The position numbers and the translations under genes were made by a program. Below, piece by piece: positions 37,814 through 47,036 of a stretch of 64,000 bases of DNA (positions within the stretch are counted from its first letter, which is position 1; every line of letters begins with the position of its first letter). The stretch comes from Isoetes taiwanensis. Taxonomy: Eukaryota; Streptophyta; Lycopodiopsida; Isoetales; Isoetaceae. Below the pieces are notes generated by a model. It was not told the DNA's origin, did no database searches, and worked only from the letters and a program-made list of their open reading frames with translations. The stretch covers positions 17,618,372-17,682,371 of the forward strand of contig JAJEKV010000017.1 of the NCBI GenBank assembly GCA_021234155.1. The letters run 5' to 3'.

Positions 37814-39870
37814 TGTGACGTTCCAAGTATTTATACGGTATACGTATAAATATACTGACACGTCACGCAGTAGAGATACGCCACCATGGGGTATTTTAAC
37901 CTAGGGGGTTGACCTAAAAGGGATTAATTTAGCTATGCTAAATTAATTATTAAAGGATAATTACCTATAATTAAGGAAATAGTATTTACTTAACTCAGTT
38001 AAGTTAATTGATTACTTAGGAAGGTACCACCTGGCCAAATTCGATTGGCCAGCATGGAAATGCTAACTTGGGCCATCAAAGTGGATCACCACCCCAATTG
38101 GCCCCAAAATCGAACCAGGAGGAGCAGCTGCTGAGCGTCCCAGTTGCTGAGTGCCCAAGTTTGCCAGGCACCCAAGCCTTAGAAGATGGAGGCACCCCAT
38201 GATAATGGATCAAGTCGAAACTCGGGTTAGTAGATAGTCTAGTTTGATATTTCTAAGGCTAGCGCTTTAGTCAAGTTCTCTAAGTCTTCTCTGGTTGTTC
38301 TAGCTTAGGATTAACCCTTCTTTGATAGTTAGGATTACATTTCAATTATGGATTATGTCTATTATGAATGGATGGATGAATCTATGAAAGTATTTCTGTT
38401 AGCCTTCCGTGAAGCAGGGATTAGAGGGGGGTAGAGACCTCTGTACCATATGCTTTAGTATGCTCCTAGTAGCTCCTTTAATTCCCAATTATTGCGGCCT
38501 GTGCACAAGAGACCACCGAGTCATGGATGCTATGGGATTGCTTAGCACCAGAGAAGGGACGCAGTGGTGAAGTGGGGGTGGGGTCTTGCACGAACATACA
38601 AGGCTCCTGGGACTCCTACAGTGGGCTAGACCTGATAGCCGGTCATGTAGAGGGCCGGGCATGGGTCTGACACTCCCTGGGTGCAGAGGTGTGACCCATA
38701 TGGGGCACCCTGTACTTTGAGTAGATTTAGGGGAGTAGGTCCCCGGGGGATTCACCTCTATTATAGGTATATATGCCATGTGCGTTCCTTAGGTTGCCAA
38801 AAAACCCATTGTATACGACCGTTCCATATGAAAAACCCTTTGTATACGACTACATTATTTGTGAAAGAATGCAGCCCATATCATATAATTACTTGCCCAA
38901 AACACTCTTACTTGACAACCCCTTCCATACATATACGTTATCTCTATTATTTTATATATATAACATATATTATCATAGTCATATCATATTATCACAGAAT
39001 CCCCAACAGTAGAAGCTCACAAAAAATGATGGACCCTTACAGTATGAATATGAATCGAACACTGGCGCAACCACACTCCCTCTGGTATCCGTACGACATT
39101 TAAACTATAAAGACCTTATATTTTTCTTATGTATACAGTACCAGCGAGGCAATACAAAAACCCATTTAATGCACTCACATGTTTCATACCCCATAATCTA
39201 GGTGAACCCCCTGGGAGTAGGTCGGGTAAGGATGCGGGAGTCGCTGATGCGGCACGTATTCTCTAGCTCACCCATGGAACCGCTGTGATCCTGGAAGGGG
39301 ACGCTTCCCTGACCTGCCTCATCGGACAGGTCTTCATGAAACCTGGAGTAGGCTCGAAGGGTGATACCTTGAGTCTGCGTCTCCGGAAGGCTATAGTGAT
39401 GCCATAGCATGATTCGACTCATCTGCAAAGTGTGCACAGGAGGGGCGGATGGAGTGGACAACCCTAGCCAATGTTCTATGCCAGCCAATGCCATGCCAAG
39501 ATTCGGTTTGCTGATCTCTTGAGACCAAGCCGTCAGTCGATCCTCACTGGAGTCTGAGCCGGGGTAGAACCATGGGTTTGGGGTGTTTTCTCTAGTATTG
39601 AATGTATCTTCTCTGTTATTATCAGTTGGATGGATGTGCCGCCCTTCGTGGTGGTATTTATGATATGATTATGTTGTATGCTAACCTTGTATTCACACTT
39701 CCGCGACATAGGAGCCCCATTGAAGGCGTGGGCCGAATGACCCCTCTGTGTCCTTCACTCAAGCATCTTTCCATAGATGGCCCGAGTTAGACGGAGGGCC
39801 CTGCTCATGGCGAGATGGTTGCCATCCCCGTATGTATACAGAGTGCCGTATATGTTCTGGGAGCATCACA
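37814..39870 (+). mobile_element. LTR D, 5' LTR with an inserted MITE
   Basis: Begins TGTGACGTTCCAAG and ends GGGAGCATCACA directly before the primer site. About 1.58 kb once the 472-bp insertion (38741-39212) and one copy of its target duplication are discounted, close to LTR C. Open frames in it (for example 39198-39494 minus) are not supported as genes. Confidence 0.9.
38741..39212. mobile_element. 472-bp MITE-like insertion (MULE type likely)
   Basis: Interrupts the LTR relative to the copy at 46348-47036. It is flanked by GGGAGTAGGT at 38731-38740 and 39213-39222, while the other LTR has a single copy. The ends are inverted repeats: CCCCGGGGGATTCACCT on the left and AGGTGAACCCCCT on the right. 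A 9-10 bp target duplication with terminal inverted repeats fits Mutator-like elements. No transposase frame; non-autonomous. Confidence 0.85.
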
Positions 39871-39886
39871 GTGATATCAGAGCCGT
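39871..39886 (+). promoter_or_regulatory. Primer binding site (initiator-Met tRNA)
   Basis: One base after the LTR end, TGATATCAGAGCC differs by one base from the usual plant site TGGTATCAGAGCC, which pairs with the 3' end of initiator methionine tRNA. The same sequence follows the second LTR at 47038. Confidence 0.9.
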
Positions 39887-40552
39887 GATTTCGGTTGCTC
39901 GAAATCATAGCACTGACCAAACCCTAACTCGTTAGTTCGGTAGTTAGGTGGGAGTTTAGGCTAGTGTGATTGTTTAGCTCTTTGATGTTTGGTTTTGTGC
40001 TAGGTTGATGTAATAGATTGTAAATTTTCTAAGAAGTTTAGGGCGACTGGGGCGACTGAAGTTTAGGGCGCTCGGATGAAGGCGAATATGGTTCCAATGG
40101 ATCGGGCACCTCCCAAATATACCCTAGGGGGCACGTTACCCGAGATCAGAGTGGCGACAACAGGCCGAAAAAGTCAAAGGGGCGCTGCTGTCGGATTGAG
40201 TGTTTTTCTCGGAAAGTTATGACCGTATAACGCTAGCAGCGCCCCATACGGTCCCGCGTATAAAAATACGCGTCCGTTTAAAAAAAAATAAATAAATAAA
40301 TAAAAATTTGAAACTTTTTTCTCAAAAGTTAAAAGTTAAATTCAAATTTGTGTTACTTTTTCAAAAATGTGTTAGTTTGGACGACTTTCTTCCGCCATAG
40401 CCGCCGGACTTGAGCTCCTTTTCCGCCATAGCCGACCTCCACTGATACCTTGCAACCACCCTAAACCCCTAGCGCCTTCGCCTACCCTCTAGTGCTACCT
40501 ATCCAAGCCTAAGCGCCCTACTTATTCTCTCTTGTTGTCCATCGCTAGTGCC
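39887..40552 (+). other. Leader of the retrotransposon with a TATA-like box
   Basis: Untranslated leader. TATAAAAA at 40259-40266 is followed by an A-rich tract (AAATAAATAAATAAATAAAA) and a C-rich stretch with two GCCATAGCCG repeats before the ORF1 start. This could be a private promoter for ORF1 in addition to the LTR promoter. Confidence 0.45.
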
Positions 40553-41857
40553 ATGATGCCGCGTTTCAAGCTCACCGTGGACCTGAACAAGGCGACTGTC
40601 TTCCAGTTGTATAGCGTCTTAGTAGACCATCTTGTAGATGATAGTCCCATGATCGATACTGTTCTCAACCTACTTGTGACTCATTTTACTGAGGGCCGTA
40701 GAATCCCTTACCCCATCTTCCATTTTAATGACCGCTTCCTCATGAAGTTAAATGCTGCAGACCAACCTTACACCCTTGTAGAGCAGCCTGACCAAGCCTG
40801 GGCCATTGTTAAGTTCTATCCACAAGCCGGGCCCGAGGAGGATCCTGCGGAGCTTATCTGGACAGAGGCCCAACGGATTCTACACCTTGCTAGGGTAGAA
40901 GACCTTCAGCAAATAGCCAGTGCCCTACCGGAAGAGCGGGCTAGCAGTTTCTATTACCTTGGTAAAGGCCATGTACTTATGTACAGGGACCATTACAACC
41001 TTCCCCCTTTCTTTTGGAACGAAGAACTGTATAGCTTTGTCTTCGAAAATGTTCCACCCAGCTTCACTCAGGATCGCATGGACCTTGTACAAGCTGACAT
41101 GCGAGCTCACCCGGCCCGGTACCATACGGAGATTGCCAGGCGGATACAAGTGCGTTTGGATAAAGAGGCCCGGGATGCTGAGAGAGAGAGGCTCCGTAAG
41201 GAAGAGGAGGATGCCCAAAACCAGCAGGGCGGGGACCAGCAAGTTGATCAGCAGGGGGGTCAGAATGTTAACTAGCAGGGGGATCAAAACGTTGACCAAA
41301 ATATAGATCAACATGTGGATCAGGACGGAGGCCAGAATACTGTTGTCCCGGATAAGGAGGATCGGTGGAGAAACAGGAAGAGGAAGCATACGAAGCCCAC
41401 ACGGGGAGGCGTCGATTACAAGACCCGGCTTCAGAAGGATGCCCAAATTGGGAAGAACACGTCGGCTCAGTGCCGGGAGCAGATTGTGCAGCGGGCGAAA
41501 CATCCCTCGACCGACGGGAAGTCCTTGCGATTGCTCCAGGCAACTATCAAGCCAAGGAAGCCCCATAGGTTCCGACCGGGCATAGTAGCTCTTCGCGAGA
41601 TATGTAAGTATCAGAAGACTACCGAGCTATTGATACGCCGGCTACCTTTTCAGCGACTTGTCCAGGAGATTGCTCAAGAATTTAAGACCGACCTGAGGTT
41701 TCAGACCTTTGCTATCCTCGCACTCCAGGAGGCTGCCGAGGCTTACCTCATTGAGATTTTGAGTGACGCCAACCTCTGCGCCATCCATGCAAAGAGGGTT
41801 ACTATAATGCCCAAGGACATCCAGCTTGCAAGGAGGATCCGAGGGGAGTTTCGGTGA
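40553..41857 (+). CDS. Retrotransposon ORF1: unknown N-terminal domain plus histone H3 core
   Basis: Starts at one of two adjacent ATGs (40553, 40556). An N-terminal part of about 200 residues has no recognised fold. It is followed by a charged coiled-coil-like stretch ([20 protein letters not shown]) and a Gln/Asp/Gly-rich linker of repeated DQ-x-VDQ units. An in-frame TAG (41273-41275) lies within this linker at a place where Gln (CAG) is expected; the frame continues unchanged past it. Then comes a basic patch (RNRKRKHTK) and an H3 module. From KPHRFRPG (from 41558) to RRIRGEFR at the end there are 99 residues, as in canonical H3, with no indel and about four-fifths identity by eye, including [24 protein letters not shown] and [21 protein letters not shown] shortened H3-like tail ([15 protein letters not shown]) precedes it, but no ARTKQTARKS start. 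Variant residues include Cys at position 52 and Glu-Ile-Leu-Ser near the end of helix 2. It is not CENH3-like, as loop 1 has normal length. Confidence 0.85.
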
Positions 41858-42106
41858 CTATGGGAGCTACTGTAAAATTTTGTAGACCTATCTATGTAAA
41901 ATATTTTCTTTTGAGGCTGTAAATATAAAGTGTCTTTTTCCGCCACTTGGTGTATATTTAAATGTAAATTATTAAGTAAATAATAAAACTCTTTCTAACC
42001 TAGGAAAGCGTGCCGAAAAAGTATAAAGTTACTTTTGGGCCATTAGGGTTACATTTTCGATAGCGTTTCCAGAGTTTGTCTCCTCCTCCCTTGCGCCTTC
42101 TTCCTC
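41858..42106 (+). promoter_or_regulatory. Spacer with polyadenylation-like and TATA-like signals
   Basis: AATAATAAAACT (about 41981) looks like a plant poly(A) signal for ORF1. TATAAAG (42022-42028) followed by a pyrimidine-rich leader (TCTCCTCCTCCC) precedes the ORF2 ATG at 42107. This suggests separate transcription of ORF2, although the LTR transcript could also cover it. Confidence 0.4.
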
Positions 42107-43665
42107 ATGGCTCACCCGACGCTACAGCAGTGGTACTTGGACGGAGAGCACTGGGACCCTGCCATTCCCTTTGATCTTCTCCATCCCCATCTGCTCTAGC
42201 AAGTGGACCTTATCACTAACATGCAGGCGCATCCCGACTATGCTGCCTTTCTTCAGTTCTATTGTGAGGAGATCGTACCTGCTTGTGTCTTTAATGAAGA
42301 CGACTCACAGCTCTACCTCGACTTCCACACCTTGCTCGAGATGTTGGGAGGCGATGAGCATGCCAGGAATGTCATTAAGGGCATAAGGAGGAGAGGGACC
42401 GACCTCCCAAGTGGGGGTTTTTTCATCCCGGTAGTAGGGTTCTACTGTACAGTTACATTGTTTGTTTTTGGTGTTGGGGTTTTTGGCTTTTTTGCCTGAT
42501 GTTCTCTGCATGTACCGTCTCATAGGCCTCTGGCCTCCGTGGACGTTAAAATAAACTTCCTTCCTTCCTTCCTTCCTATCATTACTATAGATCGGGAAGT
42601 CTGTTTCGAGGCCCGATTTGCACTGGCCATCATCATGGACCAGTATATCGAAGATAAGCAGATAGCTGCCGAGCAATCTTCTACACCAGTACCTCCTGAC
42701 CCGGAAGATGATGAAGTCGTCGACGAGCAGGACTTTGCACGGTGGAAGGAGTTAGCCACCGAGGCACCGGCAGGACGAGATAAAGCCCCCAAGATCGAAG
42801 GGCTAAACCTCCTCCCTGCCGTACTCTTGAACAACCAAGAGTACTTGACTCTGGAGGACATCATGTGGGCCTACCGCGTCATTGCTGATTGCGGGGTCGT
42901 CGCAAGATAGAAGTCCTCTATGATCTTGCCGAATACTGCCAGGCTGACTTCCTCGACTTTACGACACCGGTTGTGCATCCGCCACAGGTCGAGAACTTGT
43001 TGGTATATCGGCCAGAAGAGCTAGAGCCCGTTGAGACCCTTTTGTCTCTTCGGCAGTTCTTATTGACTGACACACCCCAGCCTTCGGAGGAGCAGTTTGT
43101 AGCTCACATGCGGCCTCCTCCTGTAGATCAGCCATTGCAGATCACCATGGGAGGGGTGGATCAGGGAGAGGAAGACCTTTGGGACACCAAGATGAGCCTT
43201 AGGGATGACAAGGAGGAAGCAGAGCAGGAGAAGATCCCTGCCAACTTGGAAAAGGAAGCAGAGACCTCCAGGGATCCCCAAATCAGGGCGATGGGCAACC
43301 ATTTGACCTGATTCTTCCTTTCCGCCTTCCGGCAAGGTGAGGTCTTGTTCTTCTCCAAGAATTTGGGGCCTTCTTCTGAAGCATCTTGGTGGGCATTTCG
43401 TGCGATATCCACCTTGGCGGGCCATAAGAAGATTGACTATCACGCCACCACCATTACCTTGGTCCGACGAGATTTGGCTATCGTAGCATTGGAGGACGTG
43501 GCGGGCTGCGCTAATATGCGACTCCTTGTGGCGGCACCCTTGGCCACTTGTTTGCCACCAGAGGCAGCAGCTCGAGCCGCCCTCTCTGCTAGCCCCAGCA
43601 CCATCTTGATGCGCTACCGACCACCTCCTCAGCCTATGGACGAAGAGGAGGAACCTAGTTCTTAG
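42107..43665 (+). pseudogene. Retrotransposon ORF2: unknown protein with a possible C-terminal histone fold, broken
   Basis: Opens MAHPTLQQWYLDGEHW and meets an in-frame TAG at 42197 followed by CAA, then continues (QAHPDYAAFLQFYCEEIV). A repeat R2 copy interrupts it (42405-42578). The frame resumes (CFEARFALAIIMDQYIEDKQ), shifts near 42905 (into EVLYDLAEYCQADFLDF), and has an in-frame TGA at 43309. The last part reads LGPSSEASWWAFRAISTLAG and DYHATTITLVRRDLAIVALE, which keeps the spacing of loop 2 and helix 3 of histones: HA-x-x-(I/V)-T-(I/L)-x-x-(K/R)-D as in H3 and H4. The GPSSEA stretch resembles the start of H2B helix 2. A Pro-rich acidic end follows (PMDEEEEPSS). The fold assignment is tentative. 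The four lesions make this copy inactive. Confidence 0.55.
42405..42578 (+). repeat. Dispersed repeat R2, copy 2, inserted in ORF2
   Basis: Begins AAGTGGGGGTTTTTTCATCCC-like sequence without the 5' arm seen at 30674, and ends CATGTACCGTCTCATAGG, GGCCTCCGTGGACGTTAAAA and (CTTC)n. 5' truncation together with a constant 3' end and simple-repeat tail point to non-LTR retroposition. No clear target duplication is seen. Confidence 0.75.
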
Positions 43666-43858
43666 ATATTTTTCTTATTATAGTTACGCATCTTGTATCG
43701 CGTATAGTTGTAAATTTTGATTGGCATTTTTTTTAGCCATCATACAATATATGTGCTATTTTCTTTATGCTTTATAATTATTGTGTCATTGGCTACGATT
43801 AAATTGTGTCCATATAATACTTGTTTGTTTTTTTTAGAGTATAAGAAATTGTTCGATA
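43666..43858 (+). other. AT-rich spacer between ORF2 and ORF3
   Basis: Contains T-runs and a TTTTTTTTAG and CTTGCCGTCTTACAG sequence just before ORF3 that could serve as splice acceptors; no coding sense. Confidence 0.4.
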
Positions 43859-44347
43859 TTGTATATTCATTCTTGCCGTCTTACAGACGATGAGCTCGAA
43901 GAAATAGAGGACCGAATAACCAACGAAATACGAAGGGACGATCAAGGACCTCCCGACCAAGATTATGGCCAACGGTACGGGGAGTATCCAGATCGGGATG
44001 ATGACTACGAAGCAGGGGAACCCGTGGAAGAAGGAGAGCCCTATGACTCAGCTAAAGGCTTGGAAATAGTCAATATTCTCCGAGAGCGTGCCTTTGAGCA
44101 GTTACAACAAACTCTCCGACGTACCTGGGATTACTGGGAAATGACAAGGCACGAAGCTTTTGCGGATGCCAATGACCATTTATGGCAGATCTTTTATGCG
44201 CTAAGAAACCTTTTTAATTTGCTCATTATCAGTCCTACCTTAGACTACCAGCATGTTATTATCCAGGCATGGGCTCGCTACAAGGTAGTCAGGGCAGTAC
44301 GGGAGAGCGTCCGCTACTCCATCCTGTACCCTTTTGCGCAGCCCTAG
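43859..44347 (+). CDS. Retrotransposon ORF3, unrecognised acidic protein
   Basis: Open for 162 codons up to TAG at 44347. It may begin at a spliced exon: CTTACAG|ACGATGAG at about 43887 is a good acceptor and the first true ATG in frame is not upstream of it. The N-terminal half is very acidic (DDELEEIEDR, RDDDYEAGEPVEEGEPYD); the C-terminal half is helical and aromatic (LRRTWDYWEMTRHEAF, HLWQIFYALRNLFNLL). The last residues, VVRAVRESVRYSILYPF, faintly recall the H4 C-terminus (VVYALKRQGRTLYGF), which is too weak for a call. No frameshift in this piece. Confidence 0.5.
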   Translation: MYIHSCRLTDDELEEIEDRITNEIRRDDQGPPDQDYGQRYGEYPDRDDDYEAGEPVEEGEPYDSAKGLEIVNILRERAFEQLQQTLRRTWDYWEMTRHEAFADANDHLWQIFYALRNLFNLLIISPTLDYQHVIIQAWARYKVVRAVRESVRYSILYPFAQP

Positions 44348-44626
44348 TCCTAATCTCCTCAGTTTTTCTTCTATGGCTAAATATGTGTGACTAAAAGTTG
44401 TCTAATGTACAGCCTTAGGGCTAAATATGTCTATAATCACTCCTTTTGTACTGTATGACCCTAAGTTTTGTTAAAAATATATCTCCAATGTAACTGCTAC
44501 TTTGACTTAATAATAGAGATCTTTTCTTTCACTCTCTTGTATTGTCTTCATTATTATTTCCTAGCACTACTTAAATGATCTTCTTTGTGACACGTGGTAT
44601 CACAATAATTCTCCTTATACCTTCTT
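44348..44626 (+). other. Spacer between ORF3 and gag
   Basis: AT-rich, with TTAATAATAGAG-type poly(A)-like sequence near 44508 and CACGTGGTATCACAA just upstream of the gag ATG. Confidence 0.4.
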
Positions 44627-46347
44627 ATGGTCAATATAGACGGTGCACGTAATGCCTCATGGCAGACACCCTCGAATGCTAGCAGATTAACACCTGAGCA
44701 AGAACTCATGTTGATGAAGCGGCAGTTAGTAGAGCTCCAAGCTTATGTGTTAAATGCCAACCCACCACAGCACGTACAGGAGGACCGACCGGAGTTACCT
44801 CCGTTACCACCAAGTCCACCACCACAGCAGCCACTTGCACCAGAACCAGGCCCTGTACCCGCACAAAGGAGGCACCATTCCAAACGTCGTCGAAGCTCGT
44901 CTACGGATAGTGCCACATCTTCATAATCAGCCACTTCTGTGTCTTCAGAGTCGTCTATATCATCTGGTGACCATGCAAAGCGCCGGGACAAGGAGTACCG
45001 TAAGACGGTTGATACGACCATAACCAGTATATGGAAAAACAGGAAACTGGCCCAGTTTGATGGGAAATCTAGAGGCGGCCTGAATGCAGAGTCCTGGTTG
45101 GACGAGATGAAGGAGTTTGAGAAATCCTATGGCATGACGGAGAAAGATACAGGAAAAGTTGCCACCACAAACCTTACAGGAGCCGCTCATATTTGGTGGA
45201 AGGGCTATGCTAGAGCCAAGCATCTGGATAGAAGCAGATGCAAGTTCAAAAAGTTTGCCAAAGCTTTTAAGTCGCATTATGTGCCCCGTGCATACAAATG
45301 CCAACAGATTCAGACTTTTTACAGGTTGGAGCAGAAGGGAATGTCAGTCCAGGCCTACACAGATGAATTCATGCGCTTGAGGCTGTATGTCCCAGGAATG
45401 AACGAGAAGAGGGCGGTGGAGGGCTATATTGAAGGATTGGCCCCCTCAATTAAGCGAATGGTTAAGGCCATAGACCCGAAGTCAGTTGCAGAGGCTGAGG
45501 CTAAGGCATTGAGCCTTGAAAAGGAGACACCAAGAAACCAGTACCAGCATCCTGCCTCTTATTCCCAACTGCGCCCGTACACACCTTATAAGCCCCGTTC
45601 ACCAAGTCCTGGGCCTTCTCAGCAGAACTCTAACGGCCGCCAGGAAAAGAAAGTCACCTTCAACATGCCTGACAAACCGAACAATGTCGGTAAGGAAGTT
45701 CGGAACCTCTTACAAATTACAATCTATTCCCAAAGAGGCCCGAGAGCAGCTCCGCAGAGATAGGGCATGTTACAGGTGTATGCGGCCAGGGCACTTCATG
45801 CAGAATTGCCCTTATGTCACACAGACAGCCCAGCTGGCCATGGCCGACCTCGATTGGGACGATCTCGAGTCTACACCACCTGTCGAGGAGGAGGCTCCCG
45901 AGTATATTCACGGTGCATCTCATATCCTTGCAGCCATTGAAACCAGCAATGCTGAAAGTCAGCCTGCCGTTATTTCCACTATAGGTACACATAGTGGAAG
46001 TACACATAACTTTGCTTCTCCTAGAATGGCCCAGGTGTTGCAGCTAGAGACCTTGAGATCCCGACCAAAACCTGTCACTTTGGCCAGTGGTAAAATCAGA
46101 CATACTCATGGCCGTCGCATTAACCTTAAAATGCAGCTGCCAAGTGCACCAGTTGCATTGGGTGCCGAGTTAATGGATATTGGCAAATATGACCTGATTG
46201 TTGGTATGGAATTCTTGGCATCTACAAAGGCCAATATAGACTGCGAGAAACGAGAGGTTACCTTCAACGCAGCTAATGGAGCCCGCGTAACTATAAAAGG
46301 TGATCCATTAAACCCCATTATGCAGTCTATATCCATCAGGCAGTTAA
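44627..46347 (+). pseudogene. gag-protease of the retrotransposon, with stop, frameshift and mutated active site
   Basis: Starts MVNIDGARNASWQ. A TAA at 44924 interrupts the frame, which continues unchanged. The capsid-like Retrotrans_gag segment follows (SWLDEMKEFEKSYGM, LTGAAHIWWKGYARAK, FKSHYVPRAYKCQQIQTFY, LEQKGMSVQAYTDEFMRL). A frameshift near 45710 is followed by a CCHC zinc knuckle, CYRCMRPGHFMQNC (45768-45809), and a retropepsin-like domain (YDLIVGMEFLASTKANIDC). The catalytic site reads THSGST where DSG(A/S)S/T is expected, so the catalytic Asp is His (CAT at 45990). Coding homology ends abruptly at 46347 where LTR sequence begins; reverse transcriptase and integrase are absent. Confidence 0.85.
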
Positions 46348-47036
46348 GGGGCACCCTGTACTTTGAGTAGATTTAGGGGAGTAGGTTGGGTAAGGATGCG
46401 GGGGTCGCTGATGTGGCACGTATTCTCTAGCTCACCTATGGAACCGCTGTGATCCTGGAAGGGGACGCTTCCCCGACCTGCCTCATCGGATAGGTCTTCA
46501 TGAAACCTGGAGTAGGCTCGAAGGGTGATACCTTGAGTCTGGTCTCCGGAAGGCTATAGTGATGCCATAGCATGATTCGACTCATCTGCAAAGTGTGCAC
46601 AGGAGGGGCGGATGGAGTGGACAACCCTAGCCAATGTTCTATGCTAGCCAACGCCATGCCAAGATTTGGTCTGCTGATCTCTTGAGACCAAGCCGTCAGT
46701 CGATCCTCACTGGAGTCTGAGCTGGGGTAGAACCATGGGTTTGGGGTGTTTTCTCTAGTATTGAATGTATCTTCTCTGTTATTATCAGTTGGATGGATGT
46801 GCCGCCCTTCGTGGTGGTATTTATGATATGATTATGTTGTATGCTAACCTTGTATTCACGCTTCCGCGACATAGGAGCCCCATTGAAGGCGTGGGCCGAA
46901 TGACCCCTCTGTGTCCTTCACTCAAGCATCTTTCCATAGATGGCCCGAGTTAGACGGAGGGCCCTGCTCATGGCGAGATGGTTGCCATCCCCGTATGTAT
47001 ACAGCCGAGTGCCGTATATGTTCTGGGAGCGTCACA
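46348..47036 (+). mobile_element. LTR E, 5'-truncated LTR
   Basis: Matches LTR D from GGGGCACCCTGTACTTTGAG (38702) to the end, GGGAGCGTCACA, without the MITE. It is joined to the protease region at a GGGG microhomology. It is followed by a primer site instead of host DNA, so it is shared with, or belongs to, another element in tandem. Confidence 0.85.

Larger units (their letters stand above)
37814..47036 (+). mobile_element. Ty3-type LTR retrotransposon carrying a histone H3-like gene; pol deleted
   Basis: Layout: 5' LTR (37814-39870), primer site (39872), ORF1 with H3 core (40553-41857), ORF2 (42107-43665), ORF3 (43859-44347), gag-protease (44627-46347), truncated 3' LTR (46348-47036). No reverse transcriptase, RNase H or integrase motif is present: the protease region runs straight into the middle of an LTR, so a deletion removed pol and the first 0.9 kb of the 3' LTR. 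The two LTRs match base for base over long stretches (about a dozen differences in about 650 bp by eye), so insertion is fairly recent. Three extra genes upstream of gag are not part of the standard Ty3 plan. Confidence 0.85.

Noticed and set aside
39198-39494. 98-codon minus-strand frame, also present at 46436-46657, as a conserved gene
   Set aside because: It is conserved only because both copies lie in LTRs of the same family; the frame differs between LTR copies.
40925-41566. 213-codon minus-strand frame opposite ORF1
   Set aside because: Shadow of ORF1; Leu/Pro/Val-rich antisense of a Gln-, Asp- and Arg-rich coding sequence.
41558-41857. Centromeric histone CENH3 as the identity of the H3 module
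   Set aside because: Loop 1 has the canonical length and FKTDLRF is intact, while CENH3 has a longer, diverged loop 1.
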